Shown: piece by piece, positions 27,478 through 35,211 of the stretch
Position numbering within the stretch: position 1 is the stretch's first letter
How the letters are laid out: each line of letters opens with the position of its first letter
Source: Bacteroidales bacterium
Lineage (GTDB): Bacteria; Bacteroidota; Bacteroidia; Bacteroidales; UBA932
Direction: 5' to 3'
Length of the DNA: 39,029 nucleotides
Assembly (NCBI GenBank): GCA_017442315.1
Contig: JAFRZX010000072.1
Span: 1-39,029 of the forward strand
Notes under the pieces: model-generated
What the model was told of the DNA's origin: nothing
What the model saw: only the letters and a program-made list of their open reading frames with translations
Database searches by the model: none
Made by a program: the position numbers and the translations under genes

Positions 27478-30400
27478 ATGGAAGACAATAAAGTACTCAT
27501 CAATTCAGTTGTTCGGAAATTCCGAACAACTCTTCAGGCGGGAAGGTGCTGCGCAGTAGTACTTGCTGCGCTTATTATTTTCAGTATCGCTGCTAACGCC
27601 AACACCCGCATCCTATCCACTGACGACGGGCTTTCAAACAATACGGTATACAATATCGTACAGGACAATCATGGAGTTCTATATATCGGCACCCTTGACG
27701 GACTTAATATATGGGACGGGCACAAGATGGAGCGTTTTCAGGCGGCTGACGGAAGATCATATTTCGAAGGCAACAAGATCAGGCATCTGTATCAGACCGC
27801 ACCCAACAGGATTTTCGCTATGACAAGGAATGGTCTTGCCAAGATTGACACTCAGACGAAGGATGTCGTTTTCATGGACGAACTTGACCCTGAATCGGTA
27901 ATAGACATCGACAGTAACGAGAACATATTTGCCATTACGGGAGACAACAGCCTGCAACACTACGACACAGATTCGGACAAATGGACAGTCATTGACGGGT
28001 TCAAGCTCGATAAATCGGACAAATGCAAAAGGATAATCATTGCAGACCCCGATATTCTGCATATTTTCTCGACACAGGGCACCTGGCGGATTACCCTTGA
28101 CCGTACATCGGCTGCACCAGATATCCTTAATATAGAAAATCTTGGCCGCAAACACCTGTACATAAGCGAGCCTCATTGCGGCAACCCTATCTATACCATT
28201 ACGGATGATTTCAAAATCTCCACATTCGATCCTCACGGAGGAACTTTTACAGAAATATGCAGTTTCATTCCACCCGAGGGCTACGACTACAGCAAAGTCA
28301 AGGGAGTGGCAAAGGCGCCCCAAGGTTATTGGATAAATTTCTGGGAGCAGTTGTTCTTCCTGCCGGAAGGAAGCACCCGTCTCGAACCCACAGACATAAA
28401 ATATCACTCCTTTACAATCATACATGACAAATTTCAGCCTACCTTATGGATAGGAACCGACAGCAAAGGTCTTATCGGATGGAATTATCAGGAGCCTAGA
28501 ATGATGAGTCTTACATACAGGGACTTACCACGTAAAATCAGTATGCCTGTGCGCTGTATTCATGCAGACAGTGGCACAAGGACTCTTTATTTCGGTACTA
28601 AAGGGGACGGATTTGTCAGAATCAAGGACTTCTCCAAGAAGAACGAAATAAGTGAAAGCAACATGGATATCCTGCACACCGGAAACAGTATCATAGGGGA
28701 CAATTCCGTGTACTGCATTAGCGAGAACAGATATGGATGCCTGCTTATCGGCACGGAAGGACAAAGTATAAACTATATCCGGAATGGCAGACTCGGCAGG
28801 ATAAAAGGCAGCGACGGTCTCTCCCATATTCACACGATAGTCCCTCAGAACGACTCGACCTTATGGGTGGTAACCGCTCATGATTTTGCATACAGATGCC
28901 GTACAACCATATCTGACGGTATCCCTTCGATAACATCCGTAGACTCCATCGATTTCCGAAGCACATTCAAGACAAGGACACAGATTTATGATATGGAAAT
29001 TCAAGATGACTCTACAATATGGTTCGGAAGCAAGGGACACGGATGTCTGGTATATCACACAAACACAGGAAAGTCAGAACTGATCCAATTACCGAAGGAA
29101 TACGGAGTCGCCATCAATGAAATCACTCATATCGCCAATCATGGCAACATGGCCATCAGCACCAGGAACAGCATTGCCATATATAATACTGAACGAGCCT
29201 CGACATCAATAGTCGAATCACCGGCTCATATATCGGCAAAAGCCACTATACAGGATTCAAAAGGCAATTTATGGGTAAGTACAAGTTCTGGAATTACAGT
29301 CCTTGACAGCAACCACAGGTTCCTCAAATCCTATGGAAAACTTACCGGTATGCCGGTATACGAATACTCGGACAGGGCGTACTACAGGGATGACAAGACC
29401 GGAACGATGTTCTTTGGAGGCACAAACGGTCTGACTGTCATAGATGATAATTTCGATGTGCGTCCCAATGAGTATCTTCCTCCGATTCACATAACAAAGA
29501 TCACGAGCAATAATAAGGAGAGATCTCTGGAGCAATCCTTAGATGGCGGAATGCTGAAACTGCCCCATTCAAAATCAGCCTTTTCCGTAAGTTTCACAGC
29601 TATCGACCATATTAACCAGCAGGACTACACGTTTCAATATTGTCTCGAAGGGCATGACGGTAATTGGCATAAGATAGAGGGGCGTACCATACACTTCTCC
29701 GTACTTTCATCAGGGAATTATACACTTAAAATCAAATACATCAATAACAGCGCACAAACATCCGGACCGGTGTGTTCGCTACCGATCAGGATTGTTCCGC
29801 CTATATATAGAAGTCTGGTTGCCTATATCATATACGCATTAACCCTTGCTGCATTAATCTGGTGGCAGATAGTCCGGAGCAGACGCAAGCAGGAAGCTGC
29901 AAAAGAAGAAATACGCAGGAAATACAGGGAAAGAATCAGGAATATAAAGGCGGATACCAGCGCTGCCATTTCTGAGGACATCTCTGTCACAACGACATTC
30001 ATATTGGGTCTGTGCCAGCAGATTCATTCAAGGACTGCAAACATACCAAACATCTCGGAAAAAGTCAGTCTGGTGGAGTACAATGTAGGCAAGATCGGCA
30101 GGACCCTGAATATGTGGAATGAACTGCGCAATGTTTCGGAAGACCCGTCAAATGCTGAAAATCCGACATTGGTTTCAATCAGCCGTTCTTCTAAGAAGAT
30201 CATCGACATTGCCACAACTACTGCCAGATCCGCAGGGATCAAGGTCAATCAGGTAATCCCGGAAAACATAGTCCTTGCTACCGACAAAGAGCAATTCCTC
30301 ACTTTCTTCAATGCGCTGACAAAGATCATATTCGACAGGACAACCTCAAACGGAAATATCCTTTATGAATTATCACAATTGGAGCATGGCAGAGTAATGC

Positions 30401-31389
30401 TGAAGTTCTCGTTTTCTACTGATGCAGGCACATACAGACTCCTGGCCGAAGAACAGGGAGACCTGTCTGTCTGCCTACAGTCAGCAGAAAGGATGAGAGT
30501 CAGGGCAGACCACTCATACAGTCTCAGCAAGCAGGAGGCAAGCGTTGAAGTGATTCTGCAATCAACATACACCGCAGACACCCTGGAAGCCTCGCAAATC
30601 CAGATTAAGGAGAATCCTCATCACGACAGCATCTTCATAATAAGCAAGAACAGCGAAATCATCTCGTTCCTGAACTACTTCATGTCCGAAAGATACAACC
30701 TGACTGTTTTCGCAAACAATGAAGACGCCATTGACGGACTACACAAGAGCCATCCTATCATCATTATATACGACGCCTCCTCGCTCCAAGGTCAGATCAC
30801 AGATTTCATGGCAAGGCTCAACACAGGTAAAAAGGAAAGGCTAATTCCTGTGATCACACTGCTGTCATCGCTGGCATCCCAGGAAAAGGAAATCTGCCTG
30901 AAAGCCGGATGCGATATCTGCCTGGCATTCCCGTTCAATGTGGACACATTCCTCTCTTCGATAGACCGCCTTATCGGCAAGAAAGGACTCATTACGGAGT
31001 ATTACAGTTCCCCTGACAGTTCATTCGTTCTCGAGGAAGGTAAGACCATGCACAAGGAAGACCAGGTTTTCCTGAGAAAGATTGTCGAGATCATTGACGC
31101 AAATATGGCCGACCCTAACCTTACTGCCCCGGTCATAGCCGAGAAAATGGGAATCGGTATCCGTGTACTATATAGAAGGATTGAGAGTCTGACGGACAAG
31201 AGTCTGCGCACCATCATCATCGAGTCGCGAATGCGCCATGCTGCAAAGCTGATCACATCAACCAATCTGAACATCGATGAAATCATGCTGCGCACCGGTC
31301 ACCAGAACCCAGGAACATTCTACCGCAACTTCAAGAACTATCACGGAATGACCACTAAAGAGTATAGGGAGAAATTACGAACAGTTTAG
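27478..31389 (+). CDS. HTCS-type regulator with degenerate kinase and receiver (pseudo-HTCS)
   Basis: About 1303 residues. N-terminal membrane/signal segment (AVVLAALIIFSIAANA), a two-component-type beta-propeller (ILSTDDGLSNNTVYNIVQD through LWVSTSSGITVLDSN), a Y_Y_Y domain (FSVSFTAIDHINQQDYTFQY), a second TM (AYIIYALTLAALIWWQIV, about 780-797), a kinase-like region (about 815-1025), a receiver-like domain (about 1049-1165) and an AraC-type HTH (about 1195-1303, LTAPVIAEKMGIGIRVLYRR, FYRNFKNYHGMTTKEYREKL). The kinase region lacks a recognisable phospho-acceptor His motif and D-x-G-x-G box. The receiver keeps Asp1099 (IIIYDASS) but the usual acidic pair is ISKN and the KPF Lys is FPF. Divergent from the glycan operon, it is the likely local activator, sensing a periplasmic oligosaccharide. 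Start 27478 is chosen from the promoter position. Confidence 0.9.
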   Translation: MEDNKVLINSVVRKFRTTLQAGRCCAVVLAALIIFSIAANANTRILSTDDGLSNNTVYNIVQDNHGVLYIGTLDGLNIWDGHKMERFQAADGRSYFEGNKIRHLYQTAPNRIFAMTRNGLAKIDTQTKDVVFMDELDPESVIDIDSNENIFAITGDNSLQHYDTDSDKWTVIDGFKLDKSDKCKRIIIADPDILHIFSTQGTWRITLDRTSAAPDILNIENLGRKHLYISEPHCGNPIYTITDDFKISTFDPHGGTFTEICSFIPPEGYDYSKVKGVAKAPQGYWINFWEQLFFLPEGSTRLEPTDIKYHSFTIIHDKFQPTLWIGTDSKGLIGWNYQEPRMMSLTYRDLPRKISMPVRCIHADSGTRTLYFGTKGDGFVRIKDFSKKNEISESNMDILHTGNSIIGDNSVYCISENRYGCLLIGTEGQSINYIRNGRLGRIKGSDGLSHIHTIVPQNDSTLWVVTAHDFAYRCRTTISDGIPSITSVDSIDFRSTFKTRTQIYDMEIQDDSTIWFGSKGHGCLVYHTNTGKSELIQLPKEYGVAINEITHIANHGNMAISTRNSIAIYNTERASTSIVESPAHISAKATIQDSKGNLWVSTSSGITVLDSNHRFLKSYGKLTGMPVYEYSDRAYYRDDKTGTMFFGGTNGLTVIDDNFDVRPNEYLPPIHITKITSNNKERSLEQSLDGGMLKLPHSKSAFSVSFTAIDHINQQDYTFQYCLEGHDGNWHKIEGRTIHFSVLSSGNYTLKIKYINNSAQTSGPVCSLPIRIVPPIYRSLVAYIIYALTLAALIWWQIVRSRRKQEAAKEEIRRKYRERIRNIKADTSAAISEDISVTTTFILGLCQQIHSRTANIPNISEKVSLVEYNVGKIGRTLNMWNELRNVSEDPSNAENPTLVSISRSSKKIIDIATTTARSAGIKVNQVIPENIVLATDKEQFLTFFNALTKIIFDRTTSNGNILYELSQLEHGRVMLKFSFSTDAGTYRLLAEEQGDLSVCLQSAERMRVRADHSYSLSKQEASVEVILQSTYTADTLEASQIQIKENPHHDSIFIISKNSEIISFLNYFMSERYNLTVFANNEDAIDGLHKSHPIIIIYDASSLQGQITDFMARLNTGKKERLIPVITLLSSLASQEKEICLKAGCDICLAFPFNVDTFLSSIDRLIGKKGLITEYYSSPDSSFVLEEGKTMHKEDQVFLRKIVEIIDANMADPNLTAPVIAEKMGIGIRVLYRRIESLTDKSLRTIIIESRMRHAAKLITSTNLNIDEIMLRTGHQNPGTFYRNFKNYHGMTTKEYREKLRTV

Positions 31390-31400
31390 TGACTTTATGG

Positions 31401-31450
31401 AGAATCCGATGAAAGTAGCCCCCTCAATCCGGCGTGAAATTGACCCCCAT
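31401..31450. repeat. IS21-type left terminal repeats
   Basis: Read on the minus strand, this segment carries about 25-base units with a GGGGGTCA-x-TTTC...CCGGATT pattern. One unit is TGGGGGTCAATTTCACGCCG and a second runs AGGGGGCTACTTTCAT with a CGGATT after it. They match, in inverted orientation, the repeats at 32411-32493. IS21-family elements carry such multiple short repeats at both ends. It begins only about a dozen bases after the regulator's stop codon, so the element abuts that gene without cutting it. Confidence 0.7.
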
Positions 31451-31489
31451 TTCGACTTGGGAAAAATTATATTTCAGTCATCATTCAGG

Positions 31490-31511
31490 GCATTGCGTTC
31501 AGAGGCAATGC
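31490..31511 (+). terminator. Hairpin downstream of the regulator, possible terminator
   Basis: GCATTGC (31490-31496) and GCAATGC (31505-31511) form a perfect 7-base stem around an 8-base loop, followed by GGGTTTAAC. It lies inside the IS remnant about 100 bases past the regulator stop. The T-run is short, so terminator function is tentative. Confidence 0.3.
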
Positions 31512-31550
31512 GGGTTTAACATTAAGGATTGAGTTTCAAAGATAGTGTTT

Positions 31551-32374
31551 TTATTTCATACTGAGCAGTTTTCTCAATGATTCGCCGTGCAGTTCTATTC
31601 GTAAGGCATTGTCGTAGATGATGTTCATCTTGCTCCCTATGTACTTGGTCGGAACACTGTAGAAGCTTTTGTCCAGCCGGACATAGCCGTTGTTCTGAAC
31701 AGTTGAGGTATGACGCCTTTTCAACTCAAAACGTATCGGATTGAGTTTGCCCATGCATTCCCTTTCGAAGTCCTCATACTGCTGGCGACGGCTCTGGCGG
31801 CCACCGGTCATCGGAGCGTTGTTATGGACTTTAAGAGCAACATGGAGCGCCTGATTCAAGGACTCCAGGTCATAGAACACCTGACCTTCAAACTGGGTAT
31901 ATATGTTCTGATAAATGAGTTTCACGGCATCTTCAACAAGCGCTTTGTCCTTCGGCTTGCGTACGCGGGCAGGGCCATGAACTGGCTGCGAGCAAAAGGA
32001 TCCTTGGAGATCATGACATATTCACGGTAAAGGCGTTCCTTGGTCCACCCACGCCTCTTCAAACGCTTTGAGTAAGATGGTAGCAAAGAGTCCAGTTCTG
32101 CCTGACGGGGTGCGATCTCAACCGGCTTCTTCTCGGCACGCGGCTGCTCCTGGAACAGGACGTAGAGTTCCATGTCATCCATGGACATGATTTCTGAGAA
32201 TGACTTGCCGCAGGTCTGATAGATGTGGATATACTTCTTTACGGTCGTGCGCGATATACCAAGATGCGCAGCGATTGTCTTGCTGCCGAGGCCTGTTGCA
32301 TGGCAGCGGAGTACTTGAAGGATTTTCACCATACTGATTGGTTTGTTGGCATTGCTCTGAACTTTTGATGCCAA
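31551..32374 (-). pseudogene. istA: IS21-family transposase istA remnant with internal deletion
   Basis: Two minus-strand frames are halves of one transposase. The N-terminal part (to 31922) has the HTH (GLGSKTIAAHLGISRTTVKK) and continues to REYVMISKDPFARSQF. The C-terminal part reads RVRKPKDKALVEDAVKLIYQ and then the Mu-type C domain (YDLESLNQALHVALKVHNNA; VRLDKSFYSVPTKYIGSKMN). In intact IstA a catalytic DDE core of roughly 200 residues lies between these blocks. Here the first block runs directly into the second with a frame change around 31970-31980, so the core is gone. No istB ATPase gene follows. The N-terminal frame opens at a TTG (32374), with an ATG at 32332. The element cannot move on its own. 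Confidence 0.85.
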
Positions 32375-32410
32375 ATTTCCGACTTTTTACCAATCAATTC
32401 CCAGACATTC

Positions 32411-32493
32411 AGGGGGTCACTTTCGCACCGGATTTAGGGGACCACTTTCAGACCGGACGAAGGGGTCAGTTTAATTTCGGATTTAGGGGGTCA
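32411..32493. repeat. IS21-type right terminal repeats (three to four 25-base units)
   Basis: Consecutive units begin AGGGGGTCACTTTCGCACCG, AGGGGACCACTTTCAGACCG, AGGGGTCAGTTTAATTTCGG and a final AGGGGGTCA. The first three are spaced about 25 bases apart and carry C/TCGGA after a TTTC/TTTA segment. They mirror the repeats at 31401-31450 in inverted orientation and are the transposase-binding end of the IS remnant upstream of istA. The outer edge is near 32493, where the sequence character changes. Confidence 0.75.
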
Positions 32494-32682
32494 GGCGACG
32501 TCGGATTTTCCAAGACAAGACCATGACATTTTGCGACTCGGGCAGACTGGCCGAAGTTCAATTTTTGAACTGGACAGGTAGCAAGATGGGCGTTCGTATG
32601 ACAACTATAACACATTTACCTCCACTTACGCGTCCGGGTCAATCTGCTCCGAAGTCGCATTATCAAAAAAAATACCTTAAAA
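32494..32682. other. Gene-free stretch upstream of the mobilization gene, possible oriT region
   Basis: I find no credible gene here. It contains a perfect palindrome, AGTTCAA (32555-32561), TTT, TTGAACT (32565-32571), followed by GGACAGGTAGCAAGATGG, and lies directly before a relaxosome accessory gene. In mobilizable elements the transfer origin usually sits upstream of the mob genes and carries such a hairpin, so this is a candidate oriT remnant. I cannot assign a nick site. Confidence 0.35.
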
Positions 32683-33087
32683 ATGGAAACATATTATGGT
32701 CAAGACCGCAAAAATTATCACACCTTCAGACTTTCAGATGAAGAGGAAGTTATCTTTAGAAAACTCATGGATAAGTACGGTTACACCAGCATTTCATCAT
32801 TCATCAGAGATGCGATTCTGGACAGGAAACTCAAGGTTGTAGTCTATCAGCACCCTGTAAAGTATGACCACACACATAGTATCCGGCAGCTCATGACCAA
32901 CATCATGACTCTGGACAAGAGATGGATCAGGGCCGAGGCCAAATTCGAAGCCGCTTGCCGTATCTCTGGCGTAGACCCAGACACCATCCACCGCCACGCC
33001 AACAGGATAAGGCTCATCATCGTTGAACTTGTCGGTAAGATGGACTATTTAAGGCGATTACTTGGGGAGTCGCATGAGAAGAAATAG
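32683..33087 (+). CDS. Relaxosome accessory / mobilization protein (MobC-like, ribbon-helix-helix)
   Basis: 134 residues. The N-terminus (about 12-50) has a ribbon-helix-helix pattern: a beta strand YHTFRLSDEEE and helices VIFRKLMDKYG and SISSFIRDAILDR. The rest is helical (SIRQLMTNIMTLDKRWIRAE; ANRIRLIIVELVGKMDYLRR). The size and layout match the accessory proteins encoded before the relaxase gene in Bacteroides mobilizable transposons and plasmids; they bind oriT and help the relaxase. Here no relaxase follows; instead a short gap leads to a gene of opposite orientation. It is therefore an orphan, probably left from a decayed or truncated mobilizable element. A free-standing RHH transcription regulator is the alternative. 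Confidence 0.65.
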   Translation: METYYGQDRKNYHTFRLSDEEEVIFRKLMDKYGYTSISSFIRDAILDRKLKVVVYQHPVKYDHTHSIRQLMTNIMTLDKRWIRAEAKFEAACRISGVDPDTIHRHANRIRLIIVELVGKMDYLRRLLGESHEKK

Positions 33088-33167
33088 AACCAAACAAGTA
33101 ATAACTGAGATGGGACAACGAAGCGTTCAACTTGTCTTATAAAAATCACATAATTATCAGGTTTTTA

Positions 33168-34067
33168 TCATTTTCCCATATGTAATCGAGATAAATCAAA
33201 CTTTAATATCTCAAATACGATAGTGCTAATCCAATTTAAACCTTGTTCTATCATTACTTTAAATATAAACTCAGGATATTCTGTGTTAACGCAGCTTATA
33301 TTTTCATTCCATGAACTTTGGAGCAGATGAAAATAACGATTTCTTAGATATATTATAAGATCGTAGAAGTCAATAAATGAATATTTAAGTTCGTCATTTT
33401 CACTACTGTCCACTGGCTTTGGAGAGCTCTCTCCTGTAAATATTTTATAGATATTTGATTTCTCCTGTTCAATATCAATCTCGGCAAAATCAATATCAAT
33501 CGTAACAGACAAAAAATCTTCTCCCTTAAAGACTTCAGAAATAAATTTCTTGAAAAATTTCAATTCTCCAGAATCCTTATCATTTCCTATAAATTTCTTT
33601 AAGATTCCATAAGTCTTAAGATATTCTTTTGATCTAGAAGCATACAACAATGGAAATGAATAGCTCATGCACTCTATGCTGCGATACAAATGCAAAAACG
33701 CATCAATATACTGACCATTGCTTTTAGACACCATACAACGAGCAACCTCGCCCTCAAGTTTTCTGTAAAAATCTTTATTTTTATGATTATTCCTAAAATA
33801 ATTGTTGAGATCGCTTAATGTAACATCCTCTTCAAACAAATCTATGAGCACCTTCAATGACTTATCTGTAGTATGGACTGAATATGGCAATGTGAAATAA
33901 TTGCACCGCTGCCTATATGTCCTACCAGTAAAAGTGTCACGAAGGTTTATCGTTCCCGAAAGCATTCGGAATAGACTCAGCTTATAGCTTTTGTTATTGG
34001 ACAAAGATATGTCTGGCTGTCCTGAGTTTTTAAAACAAGCCAATTCTAGATATTCGTATCTACTCAT
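33168..34067 (-). CDS. Uncharacterised protein with C-terminal HEPN-like R-x4-H motif
   Basis: 299 residues, A/T-rich, no signal peptide or membrane segment. I do not recognise a family over the full length. The N-terminal half is basic (SYKLSLFRMLSGTINLRD; TYRQRCNYFTLPYSVHTTD). The middle has helical segments (AFLHLYRSIECMSYSFPLLY). Near the C-terminus IIYLRNRYFHLLQ places Arg242 and His247 in the R-N-x3-H pattern of HEPN ribonucleases, inside an alpha-helical context with the preceding ECMSYSF helix. HEPN domains often act as RNA-cleaving toxins in defence systems. The gene overlaps the stop of the DGIQRL gene by 8 bases, so the two are one operon. Function is inferred only from the motif and the neighbourhood. 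Confidence 0.6.
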   Translation of the reverse strand: MSRYEYLELACFKNSGQPDISLSNNKSYKLSLFRMLSGTINLRDTFTGRTYRQRCNYFTLPYSVHTTDKSLKVLIDLFEEDVTLSDLNNYFRNNHKNKDFYRKLEGEVARCMVSKSNGQYIDAFLHLYRSIECMSYSFPLLYASRSKEYLKTYGILKKFIGNDKDSGELKFFKKFISEVFKGEDFLSVTIDIDFAEIDIEQEKSNIYKIFTGESSPKPVDSSENDELKYSFIDFYDLIIYLRNRYFHLLQSSWNENISCVNTEYPEFIFKVMIEQGLNWISTIVFEILKFDLSRLHMGK

Positions 34068-35094
34068 CTGTTATTGATGCAAAATGTTCGAGAACCTCAT
34101 CTACAGTACAATGAATAAATTTCTCGATCTGCCTGAAAAATTCACATGATAGTTCTCTACGATACTTTCCTAGTTTAATTTTTGAAAAATCAAACTGTGA
34201 AAAAGCATCATCAAAAACATTTATTTGTCTGACAAACTCATCTTCGTTTAACGAAAGGACAAACGTTCCCGATTTTCGAAGTCCTACTGCAAATCCCACT
34301 AAATTGTTTGTTAAACTTAACCACTTATATGCATTGTCATTCCCCTTAAACTTTGCAAGGCACTGAAGAACCACATCAAATTGCAAAGCATCCGCTTCTG
34401 ATCCTGAAGAGATAATCTTGTTTACGATCAATTCATCCATTTTCTCCTGGATAATTTTCTTGTTGTCAACAAGAGGACTGTTTGCCATAAAAGCCAAATA
34501 AGCTTGTACCAAATCTGCTTTATCAAATGGTCGATCACCATACCTCTGTATAGCATCTTCCTTTTCCGACTTACAAACTATTCCGTACTTATCAAAAATA
34601 GATAAATTAGCAGCCATCGCTTCAACTTGATGCCTAGGGGTCATTGGTCGCTGTCCATTATTGAGCGTTATCATTCTATACAGCAACTTATCTACAGAAT
34701 CACAAATTATAAAGTTAACATAGAGACTCTTATTCTTATTTAGGATCAAAGAATCGCTTAATCTCTCCAATGTACTAAGCCTTTGTATACCATCCAGCAC
34801 AAAAGCCTCGCTTATGTTATTTTTAATATAAGCTGTAAACGCTTCCACGTCTTTTGGAAACAAGTCTTTTGCTGACACGAAGGCAACTGTGATAGGTGGC
34901 ATAACACATCCTGACTCTATGTCACGCTCAAGCTTTTGATAAAACTTTTTATCTTGAAGACGACGTTGAAACTCCGTCTTATTGATAAGTGGAACGAGAG
35001 ACTTTAATGCCATTTCATAAGTAAGGCATCCTGTTGCAACAAGGCCATCAATAACATTATCTTCTTCAATATCAAAGATTTTCATAAGCCGCAT
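34060..35094 (-). CDS. DGQHR/DUF262-like protein (DGIQRL motif), defence-associated
   Basis: 344 residues (an ATG at 35085 would give 341). AFVLDGIQRLSTLERL at about residues 98-112 corresponds to the DGQHR of DndB-like proteins and the DGQQRL of DUF262/ParB-fold proteins. A second block, LNNGQRPMTPRHQVEAM (about 144-160), also fits this superfamily. Such proteins bind or process nucleotides or DNA: DndB regulates phosphorothioation and DUF262 occurs in modification-dependent restriction enzymes of the GmrSD type. There is no attached HNH nuclease domain here; the partner is the downstream HEPN-like protein. It is transcribed divergently from the methyltransferase operon, with a TATATTTG -7-like element at 35111-35118 about 17 bases before the first ATG. 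Whether it is an NTPase, a DNA binder or a regulator is open. Confidence 0.65.
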   Translation of the reverse strand: MRLMKIFDIEEDNVIDGLVATGCLTYEMALKSLVPLINKTEFQRRLQDKKFYQKLERDIESGCVMPPITVAFVSAKDLFPKDVEAFTAYIKNNISEAFVLDGIQRLSTLERLSDSLILNKNKSLYVNFIICDSVDKLLYRMITLNNGQRPMTPRHQVEAMAANLSIFDKYGIVCKSEKEDAIQRYGDRPFDKADLVQAYLAFMANSPLVDNKKIIQEKMDELIVNKIISSGSEADALQFDVVLQCLAKFKGNDNAYKWLSLTNNLVGFAVGLRKSGTFVLSLNEDEFVRQINVFDDAFSQFDFSKIKLGKYRRELSCEFFRQIEKFIHCTVDEVLEHFASITDE

Positions 35095-35110
35095 AAATTT
35101 ATGTTCATTG

Positions 35111-35118
35111 CAAATATA
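35111..35118 (-). promoter_or_regulatory. Candidate -7 element for the DGIQRL/HEPN operon
   Basis: On the minus strand TATATTTG fits TAnnTTTG exactly and sits 16 bases ahead of the ATG at 35094. No TTTG is found at the expected -33 distance, so this is a half-site match only. Confidence 0.4.
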
Positions 35119-35163
35119 GCGATTCTAATGAATTATTTCCGCAGTTGATTAATTATATATAAC

Positions 35164-35195
35164 TTTGGTTCAGAATAAATTTTAAAGTATTTTTG
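35164..35195 (+). promoter_or_regulatory. Bacteroides-type promoter for the restriction-modification operon
   Basis: TTTG at 35164-35167 and TATTTTTG at 35188-35195 are separated by 20 bases, an almost ideal -33/-7 pair. Transcription would begin near 35202, about 10 bases before the methyltransferase ATG, so the 5' leader is very short. Confidence 0.7.
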
Positions 35196-35211
35196 TGTAA
35201 AATTACACTAA

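Noticed and set aside
31710-32030. 106-codon plus-strand frame over the IS remnant
   Set aside because: It lies antisense to the recognisable IstA C-terminal domain and crosses the deletion junction; not a gene.
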